Shown piece after piece: positions 1 to 7,914 of a stretch of DNA of 15,566 nt; position 1 is the stretch's first letter; every line of letters starts with the position of its first letter. Origin of the DNA: Chitinophagaceae bacterium (lineage in GTDB: Bacteria; Bacteroidota; Bacteroidia; Chitinophagales; Chitinophagaceae); the NCBI GenBank assembly GCA_021738605.1, contig JAIPBY010000031.1, forward strand, positions 1-15,566. The letters are read 5' to 3'. Made by a program: the position numbers and the translations under genes. The notes under the pieces are model-generated. The model was not told where the DNA came from and did no database searches. It worked only from the letters and a program-made list of their open reading frames with translations.

Positions 1-3000
1 AACCTGGGTTCCAGGATGCAGGAGTTTGATCATTTTGAAACAGAGCTTCAGCTTCGGTATCCAGACAACATGCTCTATGTCCGCAACATGTGTGACGGAG
101 GAAATACACCTGGATTCCGTCCTCATTCCGGCAGAAAAACCCCATGGGCATTTCCTGGTGCAGAAAAATTTCAAACCGAACTGGCCAAACCAGCTGGTAT
201 GGAAGGATTTGTAGAATACCCTGATCAATGGTTAACCAAACACAAAGCAGACATCATTATCGCTTTTTTTGGCTACAATGAATCATTTCAGGGTGCGGCC
301 GGCTTGGCCAACTACAAGGCGGAGCTGGATGCATTCATCAAGCATACCCTGTCTCAGCAATACAATGGAACGTCTGCCCCTCAGCTGGCATTGGTTTCAC
401 CGATAGCATTTGAAAATCTTTCAGGAAAATATGACCTGCCCAACGGAAAAACGGAGAATGCCAATCTCCTGCTTTATACCCAGGCCATGAAAGAAGTTGC
501 AGCAAAAAACAAGGTTCATTTTGTGGATGCCTTTACGCCCAGCAAGATATGGTTGGATGATCCCGCCACTGAATTGACCATTGATGGTACCCAACTGACC
601 AATGCGGGTTATGCAAAATTTGGTCCTTTCCTGGCCAATGAGGTTTTTGGAAAAACTGGTACAGCTTCTCCCTCCAACAAAGCAGCGGTATATGCTGCGG
701 TCATGGAGAAAAACTGGATGTGGCATAACGACTACAAAATTCCCAATGGTGTACATGTTTTTGGAAGAAGGTATGATCCATTTGGACCGGACAATTATCC
801 CGCAGAACAAAAGAAAATCAGGGAAATGACCCTGATCCGGGATACCGCCATCTGGATGGCCGCCAATGGACAAAAAATGGATCTGGCAGCAGCAGATGCA
901 AAGACTTCCATTCTTCCTCCGGTTCAGACCAACTATAAACCCAAAGACCCCAATGCTGCGCTGCGCTATTTGTATGGCCAGGAAGCCTTGGATAAATTCA
1001 CTGTTGCACCCGGATACAAAATAGATTTGTTTGCATCTGAAGTGGAGTTTGCTGATCTCGCCAACCCTGTTCAGATTTCTTTTGACAACAAAGGAAGACT
1101 TTGGGTTGCAGTGATGCCAACCTATCCCCATTGGAAACCAGGTGATCCAAAACCCAATGACAAGCTCATTATTTTGGAGGACACCAACAATGATGGAAAG
1201 GCAGACAAGCAAACCACCTTTGCGGATGGATTGCAGTTGCCACTGGGCTTTGAACTGGCACCAGAGGGGGTCTATCTTTCACAGGGAACAAATTTCATGT
1301 TGCTGAAAGACACCAATGGTGATGACAAGGCTGATGTCCGTGAAATCCTCTTGAGTGGCTTTGATGACCATGACACACATCATGCTCACCATGCCTATAC
1401 CACAGATGCATCTGGGTCCATTTACATGGGCCAGGGGGTATTTCTGGCCAATGATATTGAAACTTCTTATGGTCCTGTACGCGGCACCAATGGTGGTTTT
1501 TTCCGCTACGATACCAAAAAGAAAAAGCTTGATCGCATTGCTCAGTTGTCCATTCCTAACCCCTGGGGTATCGCTTTTGATAATTGGGGACAGGTTTTCT
1601 ATGCAGAAACTTCAGGACCAGATGTTACCTGGATGACGCCAGGAACCGTTAAATCCCGCTATGGTGAATCAACACTGAAGCCTGAAAGCATCATTGAAGA
1701 AAAACACAGGGTAAGGCCTACCTCAGGATTGGAGTTTGTCTCCAGCAGGCACTTCCCGGATGAAGTGCAGGGTGATATGCTCATCAACAATACCATTGGA
1801 TTTCTTGGGACCAAGCAACATAAAATGTTGGATGCAGGCGCAGGCTATTCCACCCAACACAGGCAAGACCTTGTCCGCTCGAGCGACATCAATTATCGCC
1901 CTGTTGATCTGGAATTCGCACCAGACGGATCTTTGTACATCGCCGACTGGCACAATGTCTTGATTGGACACATGCAGCACAACATCAGGGACCCATTGCG
2001 CGATCATACACATGGTCGCATCTACCGGGTCACCTACCCTTCCCGTCCGCTGGTAACCCCAGCAAAAGTGGATGGTGCAACTGTTGAAGTGCTTCTGGAA
2101 AATCTAAAATTGCCAGAGTACCGCACAAGATACAGAACCCTTCGTGAGCTAAGGGAACACCCGGCAACAGAAGTGCTTCCCGCCTTGAAAAAATGGATTG
2201 CTGCGCTTGACCGTACATCACCAAACTATGAGAAATTCCTCTTGGAAGGTCTGTGGGTCAGCTGGGGGCAGAACAAGGTTGATCAACCTTTGCTGCGCCA
2301 ACTGCTAAAGGCCAAGGACTATCGTATCCGGGCTGCGGCAGTGGAAGTAGTGCGTTTCTCAGGAAATGAACTGCTTGATAAATCCACGCTGCTGATGAAT
2401 GCTGCCAAGGACGACAGTGGCCGTGTTCGCATTGAGTCTATCGTTGCAGCATCATGGCTGAGCAAGGAGAAAGGACTTCCCATCATCCTGGAAGCCGGGA
2501 AAAAACCTTTGGACAGCTGGGCCAGTAAAGCATATACTACCGCTGAAGCACATATCAATGGGCATGGTGTAATCAAGAAAAAACAAGATGTTGCTGAAAA
2601 GGCACCAACTGCTGCAGGCATAAACTCGGAAGTTTTGGCAAAAGGCAAAGCGATTTATATGCGCGATGGTTACTGCAATACCTGCCACCAAGGCGATGGA
2701 AAAGGCTTGGAAGCAGCCGGATTCCCTCCACTCAGTGGATCAAAATGGGTTACAGGAAATGAAGACCGATTGATCAAACTGGTCATGAAAGGACTTTATG
2801 GCCCCATTGAAGTGAATGGAAAACAATATCCCGGCCAGGTTCCCATGACACAATACGGAGGCATGCTGAATGACAATGAGATGGCAGCGGTTTTGACCTA
2901 TGTGCGCAACGCATTTGGCAACAAAGCTCCAGCCGTTACTCCAGAAAAAGTCAAAGAAGTTCGTGCAGCCATCAAGGACAAAAGCGGATTCTACACACCA

Positions 3001-3036
3001 GAGGAATTGCTCAAGCTTCATCCAATGGAGAAATAA
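1..3036 (+). CDS. SGNH-hydrolase / PVC-type propeller / HEAT / cytochrome c fusion protein (5' partial)
   Basis: The reading frame is open from the first base, so the true start and the catalytic-serine block of the SGNH domain lie upstream. Residues are numbered from the first in-frame ATG at 16. Residues 1-215 resemble an SGNH/GDSL hydrolase: G86-Y-N88 fits the block III oxyanion motif and D190-G-T-Q193-L sits where the Asp-x-x-His block is expected, with Gln in place of His. Residues about 331-675 are a beta-propeller of the PVC-type 'membrane-bound dehydrogenase' family. It has two EF-like acidic loops (D389-D397, D432-D440) and a His-rich stretch after them. Residues about 690-860 look like HEAT-type helical repeats. 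A single-haem cytochrome c domain ends the protein: CNTCH at 887-891, with Met944 in VPMTQ as likely axial ligand. The haem implies a periplasmic or envelope location. Likely role: redox partner or enzyme in carbohydrate oxidation. The domain calls are firm; the reaction is unknown. It is the first visible gene of the run, 45 bases before the ThuA-like gene. Confidence 0.85.
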   Translation, partial: NLGSRMQEFDHFETELQLRYPDNMLYVRNMCDGGNTPGFRPHSGRKTPWAFPGAEKFQTELAKPAGMEGFVEYPDQWLTKHKADIIIAFFGYNESFQGAAGLANYKAELDAFIKHTLSQQYNGTSAPQLALVSPIAFENLSGKYDLPNGKTENANLLLYTQAMKEVAAKNKVHFVDAFTPSKIWLDDPATELTIDGTQLTNAGYAKFGPFLANEVFGKTGTASPSNKAAVYAAVMEKNWMWHNDYKIPNGVHVFGRRYDPFGPDNYPAEQKKIREMTLIRDTAIWMAANGQKMDLAAADAKTSILPPVQTNYKPKDPNAALRYLYGQEALDKFTVAPGYKIDLFASEVEFADLANPVQISFDNKGRLWVAVMPTYPHWKPGDPKPNDKLIILEDTNNDGKADKQTTFADGLQLPLGFELAPEGVYLSQGTNFMLLKDTNGDDKADVREILLSGFDDHDTHHAHHAYTTDASGSIYMGQGVFLANDIETSYGPVRGTNGGFFRYDTKKKKLDRIAQLSIPNPWGIAFDNWGQVFYAETSGPDVTWMTPGTVKSRYGESTLKPESIIEEKHRVRPTSGLEFVSSRHFPDEVQGDMLINNTIGFLGTKQHKMLDAGAGYSTQHRQDLVRSSDINYRPVDLEFAPDGSLYIADWHNVLIGHMQHNIRDPLRDHTHGRIYRVTYPSRPLVTPAKVDGATVEVLLENLKLPEYRTRYRTLRELREHPATEVLPALKKWIAALDRTSPNYEKFLLEGLWVSWGQNKVDQPLLRQLLKAKDYRIRAAAVEVVRFSGNELLDKSTLLMNAAKDDSGRVRIESIVAASWLSKEKGLPIILEAGKKPLDSWASKAYTTAEAHINGHGVIKKKQDVAEKAPTAAGINSEVLAKGKAIYMRDGYCNTCHQGDGKGLEAAGFPPLSGSKWVTGNEDRLIKLVMKGLYGPIEVNGKQYPGQVPMTQYGGMLNDNEMAAVLTYVRNAFGNKAPAVTPEKVKEVRAAIKDKSGFYTPEELLKLHPMEK

Positions 3037-3081
3037 AAAACATGATTTTTCATTACCTTAAAAAAATGAACCCCAATCATC

Positions 3082-3957
3082 ATGAATAAACATACCATGC
3101 TAAAATCATTTACTTTTTTTTGTTGCTTCATGCTCAGCTTGGCAACAGGATTCAGCCAAAAACAAAAGGGGAAATCCAAAAAACCGTTGATTGTTTTTGT
3201 TACAGGCGATCATGAATACAGCGGAGAGTCAACCCTGCCGATTGTTGCAGCAGAACTGGAAAAAAATTATGGATTCCGTACCATCGTGTTGAAGGCTTAT
3301 CCTGACCACAATGCAGAGGAAAACATACCAGGACTGGAAGCCCTCAAAGAGGCTGATATGGCCGTATTCTTTCTGCGTTGGCGCAAGCTTCCTGCTGATC
3401 AGGTGCAGCTGATAGAGGACTACCTGAAAACCAAAAAACCGATGGTTGGGTTTCGCACTACCACCCATGCGTTCAATTATCCCAAAGGACATCCTTTGGA
3501 GAAATGGAATGCCTTTGGAGAGTTTGCTTTCAACAGTCCTCCCGGCTGGGGCGGCGTCAACAAGCATACCCATTATGGCCACGAATCATCTACTGATGTT
3601 ACCATGATTGATTCCGTATCCAACGACCCCATCCTTACTGGCGTAGGCAAAACATTCCATGCCCGTTCATGGCTCTACCAGGTATTGCCTAATTATCCCT
3701 CCAATGGCTCGAAAGCCTTGATGATGGGGCATTCTGTCAATCCCAACAACAAGAAAGCTTATGATAATCCAGTAGCATGGACAGGTACCAACAGCTTTGG
3801 TGCACGCATCTTTTTCACCACGCTTGGCCATCCTGAAGATTTTGATCAGGAACCCTTTCAGCACATGGTCATCAATGCCATCCATTGGGCAGCAGGAAAA
3901 CCCGTACCCAAAAAATGGAAAGGTCCTATGCAAATCAATGTACCCTACAGGAAATAA
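3082..3957 (+). CDS. Exported ThuA-like domain protein
   Basis: A 291-residue protein with an N-terminal signal peptide (hydrophobic core about residues 8-24, probable cleavage near GFS-Q), so it is probably periplasmic. The mature part is a ThuA-like domain of the class I glutamine-amidotransferase-like fold: an early strand ending in VTGDHEYSGE, the segment FFLRWRKLPADQ, and the C-terminal hallmark FFTTLGHPEDF followed by NAIHWAAGKPVP. ThuA proteins were first linked to trehalose/sucrose use in rhizobia beside the Gfo/Idh dehydrogenase ThuB, which makes 3-keto sugars. That pairing is echoed here by the Gfo/Idh gene downstream. The exact reaction of this exported subgroup is not established. 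An alternative start at 3097 would shorten the signal peptide by five residues. No Shine-Dalgarno sequence is seen. The stop is 14 bases before the next start, which supports an operon. Confidence 0.87.
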   Translation: MNKHTMLKSFTFFCCFMLSLATGFSQKQKGKSKKPLIVFVTGDHEYSGESTLPIVAAELEKNYGFRTIVLKAYPDHNAEENIPGLEALKEADMAVFFLRWRKLPADQVQLIEDYLKTKKPMVGFRTTTHAFNYPKGHPLEKWNAFGEFAFNSPPGWGGVNKHTHYGHESSTDVTMIDSVSNDPILTGVGKTFHARSWLYQVLPNYPSNGSKALMMGHSVNPNNKKAYDNPVAWTGTNSFGARIFFTTLGHPEDFDQEPFQHMVINAIHWAAGKPVPKKWKGPMQINVPYRK

Positions 3958-3971
3958 AACAGCAAAACAGT

Positions 3972-4823
3972 ATGTATAAAATTGGATTCAATACGTTGGT
4001 TTGGTCTGCCGTGGTTTCGGATGAACAATTCCCCATCATCGATCGCTTGAAAGCCATTGGATACGATGGTGTGGAATGTTTTATTGGTGCACCGGATGAT
4101 GCCGCCTACAAGCGTTTTGGTGATCATGCCAAAAACATTGGACTGGAAACCACCAGTGTATTTGTCGTGGATGCAGCGCATAATCCAGTAGACCCTTCTC
4201 CCACTGTTCGGGCCAAAGCATTGGACCGCATCAAATGGGGCATCGATCGTGCACACGACATGCAATCCACCATTCTTTGCGGACCCTTTCATTCTGCCCA
4301 TGGCAACTTTTCCAAAAAACCGCCACAGGAAGACGAATACAACTGGTGTGCAGAGGTCTTGCACCAGGCTGGTGAACATGCGGCCCAGGCTGGTATCACA
4401 CTTGCCCTGGAAGCATTGAACCGTTTTGAATGTTATCTCTGCAATACAATGGTGCAGCTCAAACATCTTGTAGACAAGGCCAATCATCCGCATGTCAAAG
4501 CGATGTATGATACCCATCATGCCAACATTGAAGAGAAAAAAGCACATGAGGCACTGTCCACCATTGCTCCGGTTTTGGCACATGTACACATCAGCGAAAA
4601 TGATCGGGGAACTCCAGGAGATGGACATGTACATTGGGATGAAACATTTGCTACCCTTTCCGCAATCAAGTACAACGGATGGCTGACCATTGAAGCTTTT
4701 TCGCGCAACGATCCTGACTTCGCCAATGCCATCAATGTATGGAGGGAATATTCTAGGCCATGGGACATGGCCATCAACGGGCTTTCCTTCATCAAAGCAC
4801 AAGCAGCAAAACACAATCTTTAA
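3972..4823 (+). CDS. Sugar isomerase/epimerase, D-tagatose/D-psicose 3-epimerase-like TIM barrel
   Basis: A 283-residue cytoplasmic protein with no signal peptide. The frame is open from 3885, but that start lies inside the ThuA-like gene. The ATG at 3972 gives the family-typical N-terminus MYKIGFNTLVW and a 14-base spacer, so I use it. It belongs to the AP-endonuclease-2 / xylose-isomerase-like TIM-barrel superfamily. The metal ligands expected for ketose 3-epimerases are visible: Glu147 (LALEALNRFE), Asp180 (MYDTHH), His206 (HVHISEND) and Glu241 (LTIEAF). Their spacing (33, 26, 35) equals that of Glu152/Asp185/His211/Glu246 in characterised tagatose 3-epimerase. Arg212 in ENDRGTPGDG corresponds to the substrate-binding Arg217. 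This supports a metal-dependent epimerase or isomerase acting around C2-C3 of a ketose. In this locus a 3-keto-sugar or its cleavage product is a plausible substrate (inference). Hydroxypyruvate isomerase is a less likely alternative. Confidence 0.88.
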   Translation: MYKIGFNTLVWSAVVSDEQFPIIDRLKAIGYDGVECFIGAPDDAAYKRFGDHAKNIGLETTSVFVVDAAHNPVDPSPTVRAKALDRIKWGIDRAHDMQSTILCGPFHSAHGNFSKKPPQEDEYNWCAEVLHQAGEHAAQAGITLALEALNRFECYLCNTMVQLKHLVDKANHPHVKAMYDTHHANIEEKKAHEALSTIAPVLAHVHISENDRGTPGDGHVHWDETFATLSAIKYNGWLTIEAFSRNDPDFANAINVWREYSRPWDMAINGLSFIKAQAAKHNL

Positions 4824-4847
4824 TTCTTCAAACAAAAATGCAACCAT

Positions 4848-5882
4848 ATGTCTGAAAACAATTATCCCAAACTCCACAACGCTACATGGCCTGGCATCGT
4901 AGGAAAAGGCCCTGATTCAGAACCCCCTATTTCTTTGGATACCTTGATCGATTTCACCGCCAAAGCCGAAGTGGATGGCGTGAAATTTGACGGCATCGAT
5001 ATAGGCCTTTTTGAGCCCCATTTCAATATCGACGAATCAGAGGATGGCATCAAAAGATTGGCTGACAAAGTTGGCGCACTCAACCTCAATATCGGGTCAT
5101 TGGTGGCCCCCATATGGGGTGGACCTGCCATGGGCAGCAAAGAAGACCGCGCCGTATTTGTTGATATGGTCAAACGCTCCTGCGAATTTGGGAAAAAACT
5201 CCGCAATGCTGGAGTACGCCCTTACGGCATCATCCGCATTGACTCTGCCAGCAAGCCGGAAGCCTGGGCACAGGACCCTGCAGGCAATACCAAACTGATT
5301 GCAGAAACGTTTCGTGAGGCCTGCGATGTTGCCGCTGATTATGGTGAGCGACTGGCTGCTGAAGGAGAAATCTGCTGGGGTGGCATGCACAGCTGGAAAG
5401 CAATGGTAGATACCCTCGAGGCTGTTGACCGCCCTAACATTGGATTCCAGGCAGACATGGCCCATACCTTGTTGTACCTGCTTGGCTACAATGCACCCGA
5501 GCATCGCATCCTTCCTGAAAATTTTGATTGGAGCGATGGCGCCGTTTTGGATGAGGGACTCAAAAAATTGACCAGCGCACTGCGCCCCTGGACCATTGAT
5601 TTCCATGTAGCACAAAACGATGGAACCGTTCATGGCACAGGGTCTCACGACAAAACAGGAAGACACTGCCAGGCACTTGATCCTAACGGAAAGCTCGATA
5701 TTGCAAAGCATGCAGGCTTTTGGCTGCGCGACGAAAACGGCGAACTCACCAAAGCCTTTCAGCACATTTGCTGGGATGGCTGCATGTTCCCCAACGAAGT
5801 CTTGATGAAACAACAAACCTGGAACGATATCCTTGCAGCCTTGATCAAAGTAAGGAACCACCATGGTTGGACAGGCGCTTAA
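4848..5882 (+). CDS. Sugar phosphate isomerase/epimerase family TIM-barrel protein (xylose isomerase-like)
   Basis: A 344-residue soluble protein without a signal peptide. It has the AP-endonuclease-2 TIM-barrel pattern but is clearly different from its upstream neighbour and longer by about 60 residues. Candidate divalent-metal ligands are Glu174 in AAEGEICWGG, Asp203 in GFQADMAH and His253 in IDFHVAQNDG; a late acidic residue near HICWDGCMFP may complete the site. The segment GTVHGTGSHDKTGRHC probably lies at the active-site mouth. Relatives occur beside Gfo/Idh oxidoreductases in Bacteroidota and Planctomycetota, usually annotated only as sugar phosphate isomerase/epimerase. In 3-keto-glycoside pathways, proteins of this fold act as keto-sugar isomerases or as C-O/C-C bond lyases, so either role is possible. 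The start is 24 bases after the previous stop and 34 bases separate the stop from the next gene. No frameshift or truncation is seen. Confidence 0.83.
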   Translation: MSENNYPKLHNATWPGIVGKGPDSEPPISLDTLIDFTAKAEVDGVKFDGIDIGLFEPHFNIDESEDGIKRLADKVGALNLNIGSLVAPIWGGPAMGSKEDRAVFVDMVKRSCEFGKKLRNAGVRPYGIIRIDSASKPEAWAQDPAGNTKLIAETFREACDVAADYGERLAAEGEICWGGMHSWKAMVDTLEAVDRPNIGFQADMAHTLLYLLGYNAPEHRILPENFDWSDGAVLDEGLKKLTSALRPWTIDFHVAQNDGTVHGTGSHDKTGRHCQALDPNGKLDIAKHAGFWLRDENGELTKAFQHICWDGCMFPNEVLMKQQTWNDILAALIKVRNHHGWTGA

Positions 5883-5916
5883 CAACATATAAAATACTAA
5901 CTAAAAATCTTTTACA

Positions 5917-7059
5917 ATGGCAACAAAAAAGACACTCAATATTGGGTTGATCGGTGGCGGATTCATGGGAAGAACCCACTCGAATGGCTACAACCGCATC
6001 CGCAATTTTTTTCCAGACCTCGAATACACTCCTGTGCTGAAAGCTGTTTGTTTTCGCAATGAAACCAAATTGAAAGCATTTGCAGAACAGTGGGGATATG
6101 AGAGCACAGAAACCGATTGGAGAAAGCTGATTGAAAGAGATGATATCGATGCAGTGGATATCTGCACTCCCAATGATACCCATGCTGAAATTGCCATCGC
6201 AGCAGCAAAGGCCGGCAAGATGATTCTTTGTGAAAAACCATTGGCAAGAGACCTTGTTGAATCACAAGGAATGGTGGATGCCATTGAGGCAGCCGGTGTT
6301 AAAAACACCGTATGGTACAACTACAGGAGAATCCCTGCTGTTACGTTGGCCAAGAACATCATTGACTCAGGCAAGCTGGGCAAGATCTACCATTATCGTG
6401 CGAACTTTCTCCAAGACTGGACCATCAATGAAAACCTGCCCCAGGGTGGTGAAGCTTTGTGGCGCATGGACGCTGCCGTAGCAGGCTCTGGTGTAGTGGG
6501 TGATCTGCTCTCCCATTGCGTAGACACGGCTATCTGGCTCAATGGTGGCATCAAGGAAGTATCAGGAATGACGGAAACTTTTGTCAAAGAACGCATGCAC
6601 CAGTTGACTGGAAAAGTGGAGCAGGTGCACATTGATGATGCTTGTTCATTCTTCTGCAAGTTCAACAATGGATCTCTGGGCCTTTTCGAATCTACGCGCT
6701 ATGCACGTGGACACAAGGCATTGTATACGTTTGAAATCAATGGTGCCAATGCCTCCATCCGTTGGGATCTACATGATCTGAACCGTTTGGAATATTTTGA
6801 CAATGGTGATGAGTCCAACCTGAGGGGATGGCGCTCCATCCATGTAACCGATGGCGAACAACCCTATATGAACAAATGGTGGGTACCCGGTTTGGGCATA
6901 GGATACGAGCATTCATTTGTGCACCAGGTGGCTGATTTCCTGAAGAGCCTTGAAACCGGCGAGCCTTGCTCTCCTACTTTCAAGGAAGCCCTGGAAACCC
7001 AGAAAGTTTGTCAGGCCGTCCTTGATTCAGCTGCCACCCGCAGTTGGAAAACCTGTTAG
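5917..7059 (+). CDS. Gfo/Idh/MocA family NAD(P)-dependent oxidoreductase
   Basis: A 380-residue protein. The N-terminal Rossmann domain starts directly after the start codon (LNIGLIGGGFMG, Gly13/Gly15/Gly18 as the dinucleotide-binding motif). CEKPLA contains the family's catalytic-site lysine, Lys107 in Glu-Lys-Pro. The C-terminal alpha/beta domain carries the Asp-x3-His signature in GVVGDLLSHCVD (Asp196, His200), usually the catalytic pair. There is no signal or Tat peptide, so the enzyme is cytoplasmic. Family members oxidise a sugar or inositol hydroxyl using NAD(P)+. In 3-keto-glycoside pathways they oxidise the C3 hydroxyl of a glycoside before cleavage. Its place between a TIM-barrel isomerase and a DUF1080 protein fits that role. 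The substrate is not determinable from sequence. The leader is A/T-rich with no Shine-Dalgarno sequence. Confidence 0.92.
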   Translation: MATKKTLNIGLIGGGFMGRTHSNGYNRIRNFFPDLEYTPVLKAVCFRNETKLKAFAEQWGYESTETDWRKLIERDDIDAVDICTPNDTHAEIAIAAAKAGKMILCEKPLARDLVESQGMVDAIEAAGVKNTVWYNYRRIPAVTLAKNIIDSGKLGKIYHYRANFLQDWTINENLPQGGEALWRMDAAVAGSGVVGDLLSHCVDTAIWLNGGIKEVSGMTETFVKERMHQLTGKVEQVHIDDACSFFCKFNNGSLGLFESTRYARGHKALYTFEINGANASIRWDLHDLNRLEYFDNGDESNLRGWRSIHVTDGEQPYMNKWWVPGLGIGYEHSFVHQVADFLKSLETGEPCSPTFKEALETQKVCQAVLDSAATRSWKTC

Positions 7060-7100
7060 TTCAGCATCAATCAATAACAATCAAGCATCAAATCGCTTTC

Positions 7101-7808
7101 ATGATTAAATACAACCGCCTCAGCATTCTTTTTCTGCTTTGCTTCATGGGTTCAACTTTTGTCTCGGAAGCACAGCAAAAAGATGGTTTCAAGAAAATTT
7201 TCAATGGAAAGAACATGAAAAACTGGGAGGCAGATACTTCCCATTGGCGCATTGAGAACGGGTGCTTTGTTGGTGAAGTAACCAAAGAGAAACCGCTCAA
7301 GACCAATACTTTCATGATCTATCGTGGAACTATTCCTGAAAACTTTGAATTCAAGGCATCTTACCGCATCAGTCCGGAAGGCAACTCTGGAGTGCAGTAC
7401 CGCAGCGAGGCCCTGGACAACATCCCATTTGCATTAAAAGGATACCAGGCAGATATCGATGGTGCCAACCGCTATACAGGACAGAACTACGAAGAACGCG
7501 GCCGTGGATTCCTGGCCATGCGGGGTGAACAATCCTTGTTGAAAGAAGGTCAAAAGCCAACCATCACCGGATCTGTTGGCAAATCAGATGAATTGAAAGC
7601 AAAAATCAAGGTGGATGATTGGAACGAGATCCACATCATCGCCAAAGGCAACCATCTGCAACATTATATCAATGGTGTATTGATGAGTGAAACAACCGAT
7701 GAAGATCCTGCCAAACGAAAATTCACGGGCCTGATTGGACTTCAGGTGCATGTGATGGCGAAAATGAAAGTGGAATACAAGGACATCTACCTCAAGAAAA
7801 TCGACTAA
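7101..7808 (+). CDS. Exported DUF1080 protein (3-keto-disaccharide/glycoside hydrolase family)
   Basis: A 235-residue protein. An in-frame ATG at 7044 would overlap the preceding gene and put 19 residues before the signal peptide. The ATG at 7101 gives a clean signal peptide with probable cleavage after Ala24 (VSEA-QQ), so I choose it. The mature protein is a DUF1080 (PF06439) jelly-roll domain: an opening FKKIFNGKNMKNWE, the central NSGVQYRSE (95-103), and NYEERGRGF near 129-137. It ends about as usual for the family with a strand rich in hydrophobic and charged residues. Family members have been shown to hydrolyse 3-keto-glycosides, releasing a 3-keto sugar from an oxidised glycoside. Export implies action in the periplasm or at the outer membrane. 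It is the last gene of the run and is followed at once by an intrinsic terminator. The catalytic residues of this copy cannot be named with confidence from sequence alone. Confidence 0.88.
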   Translation: MIKYNRLSILFLLCFMGSTFVSEAQQKDGFKKIFNGKNMKNWEADTSHWRIENGCFVGEVTKEKPLKTNTFMIYRGTIPENFEFKASYRISPEGNSGVQYRSEALDNIPFALKGYQADIDGANRYTGQNYEERGRGFLAMRGEQSLLKEGQKPTITGSVGKSDELKAKIKVDDWNEIHIIAKGNHLQHYINGVLMSETTDEDPAKRKFTGLIGLQVHVMAKMKVEYKDIYLKKID

Positions 7809-7811
7809 ATG

Positions 7812-7842
7812 AGAAAAGGGTTACAAATTGTAACCCTTTTCT
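7812..7842 (+). terminator. Intrinsic terminator of the carbohydrate operon
   Basis: A perfect 14-bp inverted repeat (7812-7825 with 7829-7842) around a three-base loop begins three bases after the DUF1080 stop codon. Its core is GGGTTACA / TGTAACCC, flanked by A and T runs, and it is followed by TTTTAT. This is a classic rho-independent terminator and marks the end of the operon. Confidence 0.9.
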
Positions 7843-7849
7843 TTTATCC

Positions 7850-7872
7850 TGTGGGAGTTGACTGAATCTAAA
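7850..7872 (-). repeat. Diverged fragment of the tRNA-Val 3' end
   Basis: Bases 7850-7862 match 7913-7925 exactly over 13 bases; bases 7914-7925 within that span are the tRNA-Val 3' end plus one flanking base. The following ten bases still match at seven positions. The copy therefore covers about the last 22 bases of the tRNA gene and then stops. It lies 63 bases from the intact copy, on the same strand. It could be the remnant of a tandem tRNA copy or of an attachment-site duplication. The remainder of 7809-8104 not listed separately shows nothing recognisable. Confidence 0.6.
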
Positions 7873-7887
7873 TGTAAAATATAAAGA

Positions 7888-7913
7888 AAAAGGTCACCGT
7901 TTGGTGACCTTTT
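7888..7913 (-). terminator. Intrinsic terminator, mainly for tRNA-Val (bidirectional)
   Basis: An 11-bp perfect inverted repeat (7888-7898 with 7903-7913; core GGTCACC / GGTGACC) surrounds a four-base loop. A and T runs flank it on both sides, so it can act in either direction. It ends two bases before the tRNA 3' end and is best read as the tRNA terminator. It may also be a back-up for the operon on the plus strand. Confidence 0.8.
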
Positions 7914-7914
7914 G

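Noticed and set aside
421..1212. 263-codon minus-strand open frame opposite the SGNH part of the first gene
   Set aside because: Product looks unordered and the plus-strand frame has clear family motifs; considered a shadow.
3885..3971. Upstream in-frame extension of the epimerase gene
   Set aside because: It would overlap the ThuA-like gene by 73 bases and add 29 basic, non-family residues; the ATG at 3972 matches the family N-terminus.
3945..4877. 310-codon open frame on the minus strand, opposite the epimerase gene
   Set aside because: It mirrors a well-supported gene with intact catalytic spacing, its protein shows no recognisable domain and is Cys/Met/Phe-rich in an unordered way; it is a codon-usage shadow.
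5097..5888. 263-codon minus-strand open frame opposite the second TIM-barrel gene
   Set aside because: No domain pattern, no promoter, and it fully overlaps a convincing gene.
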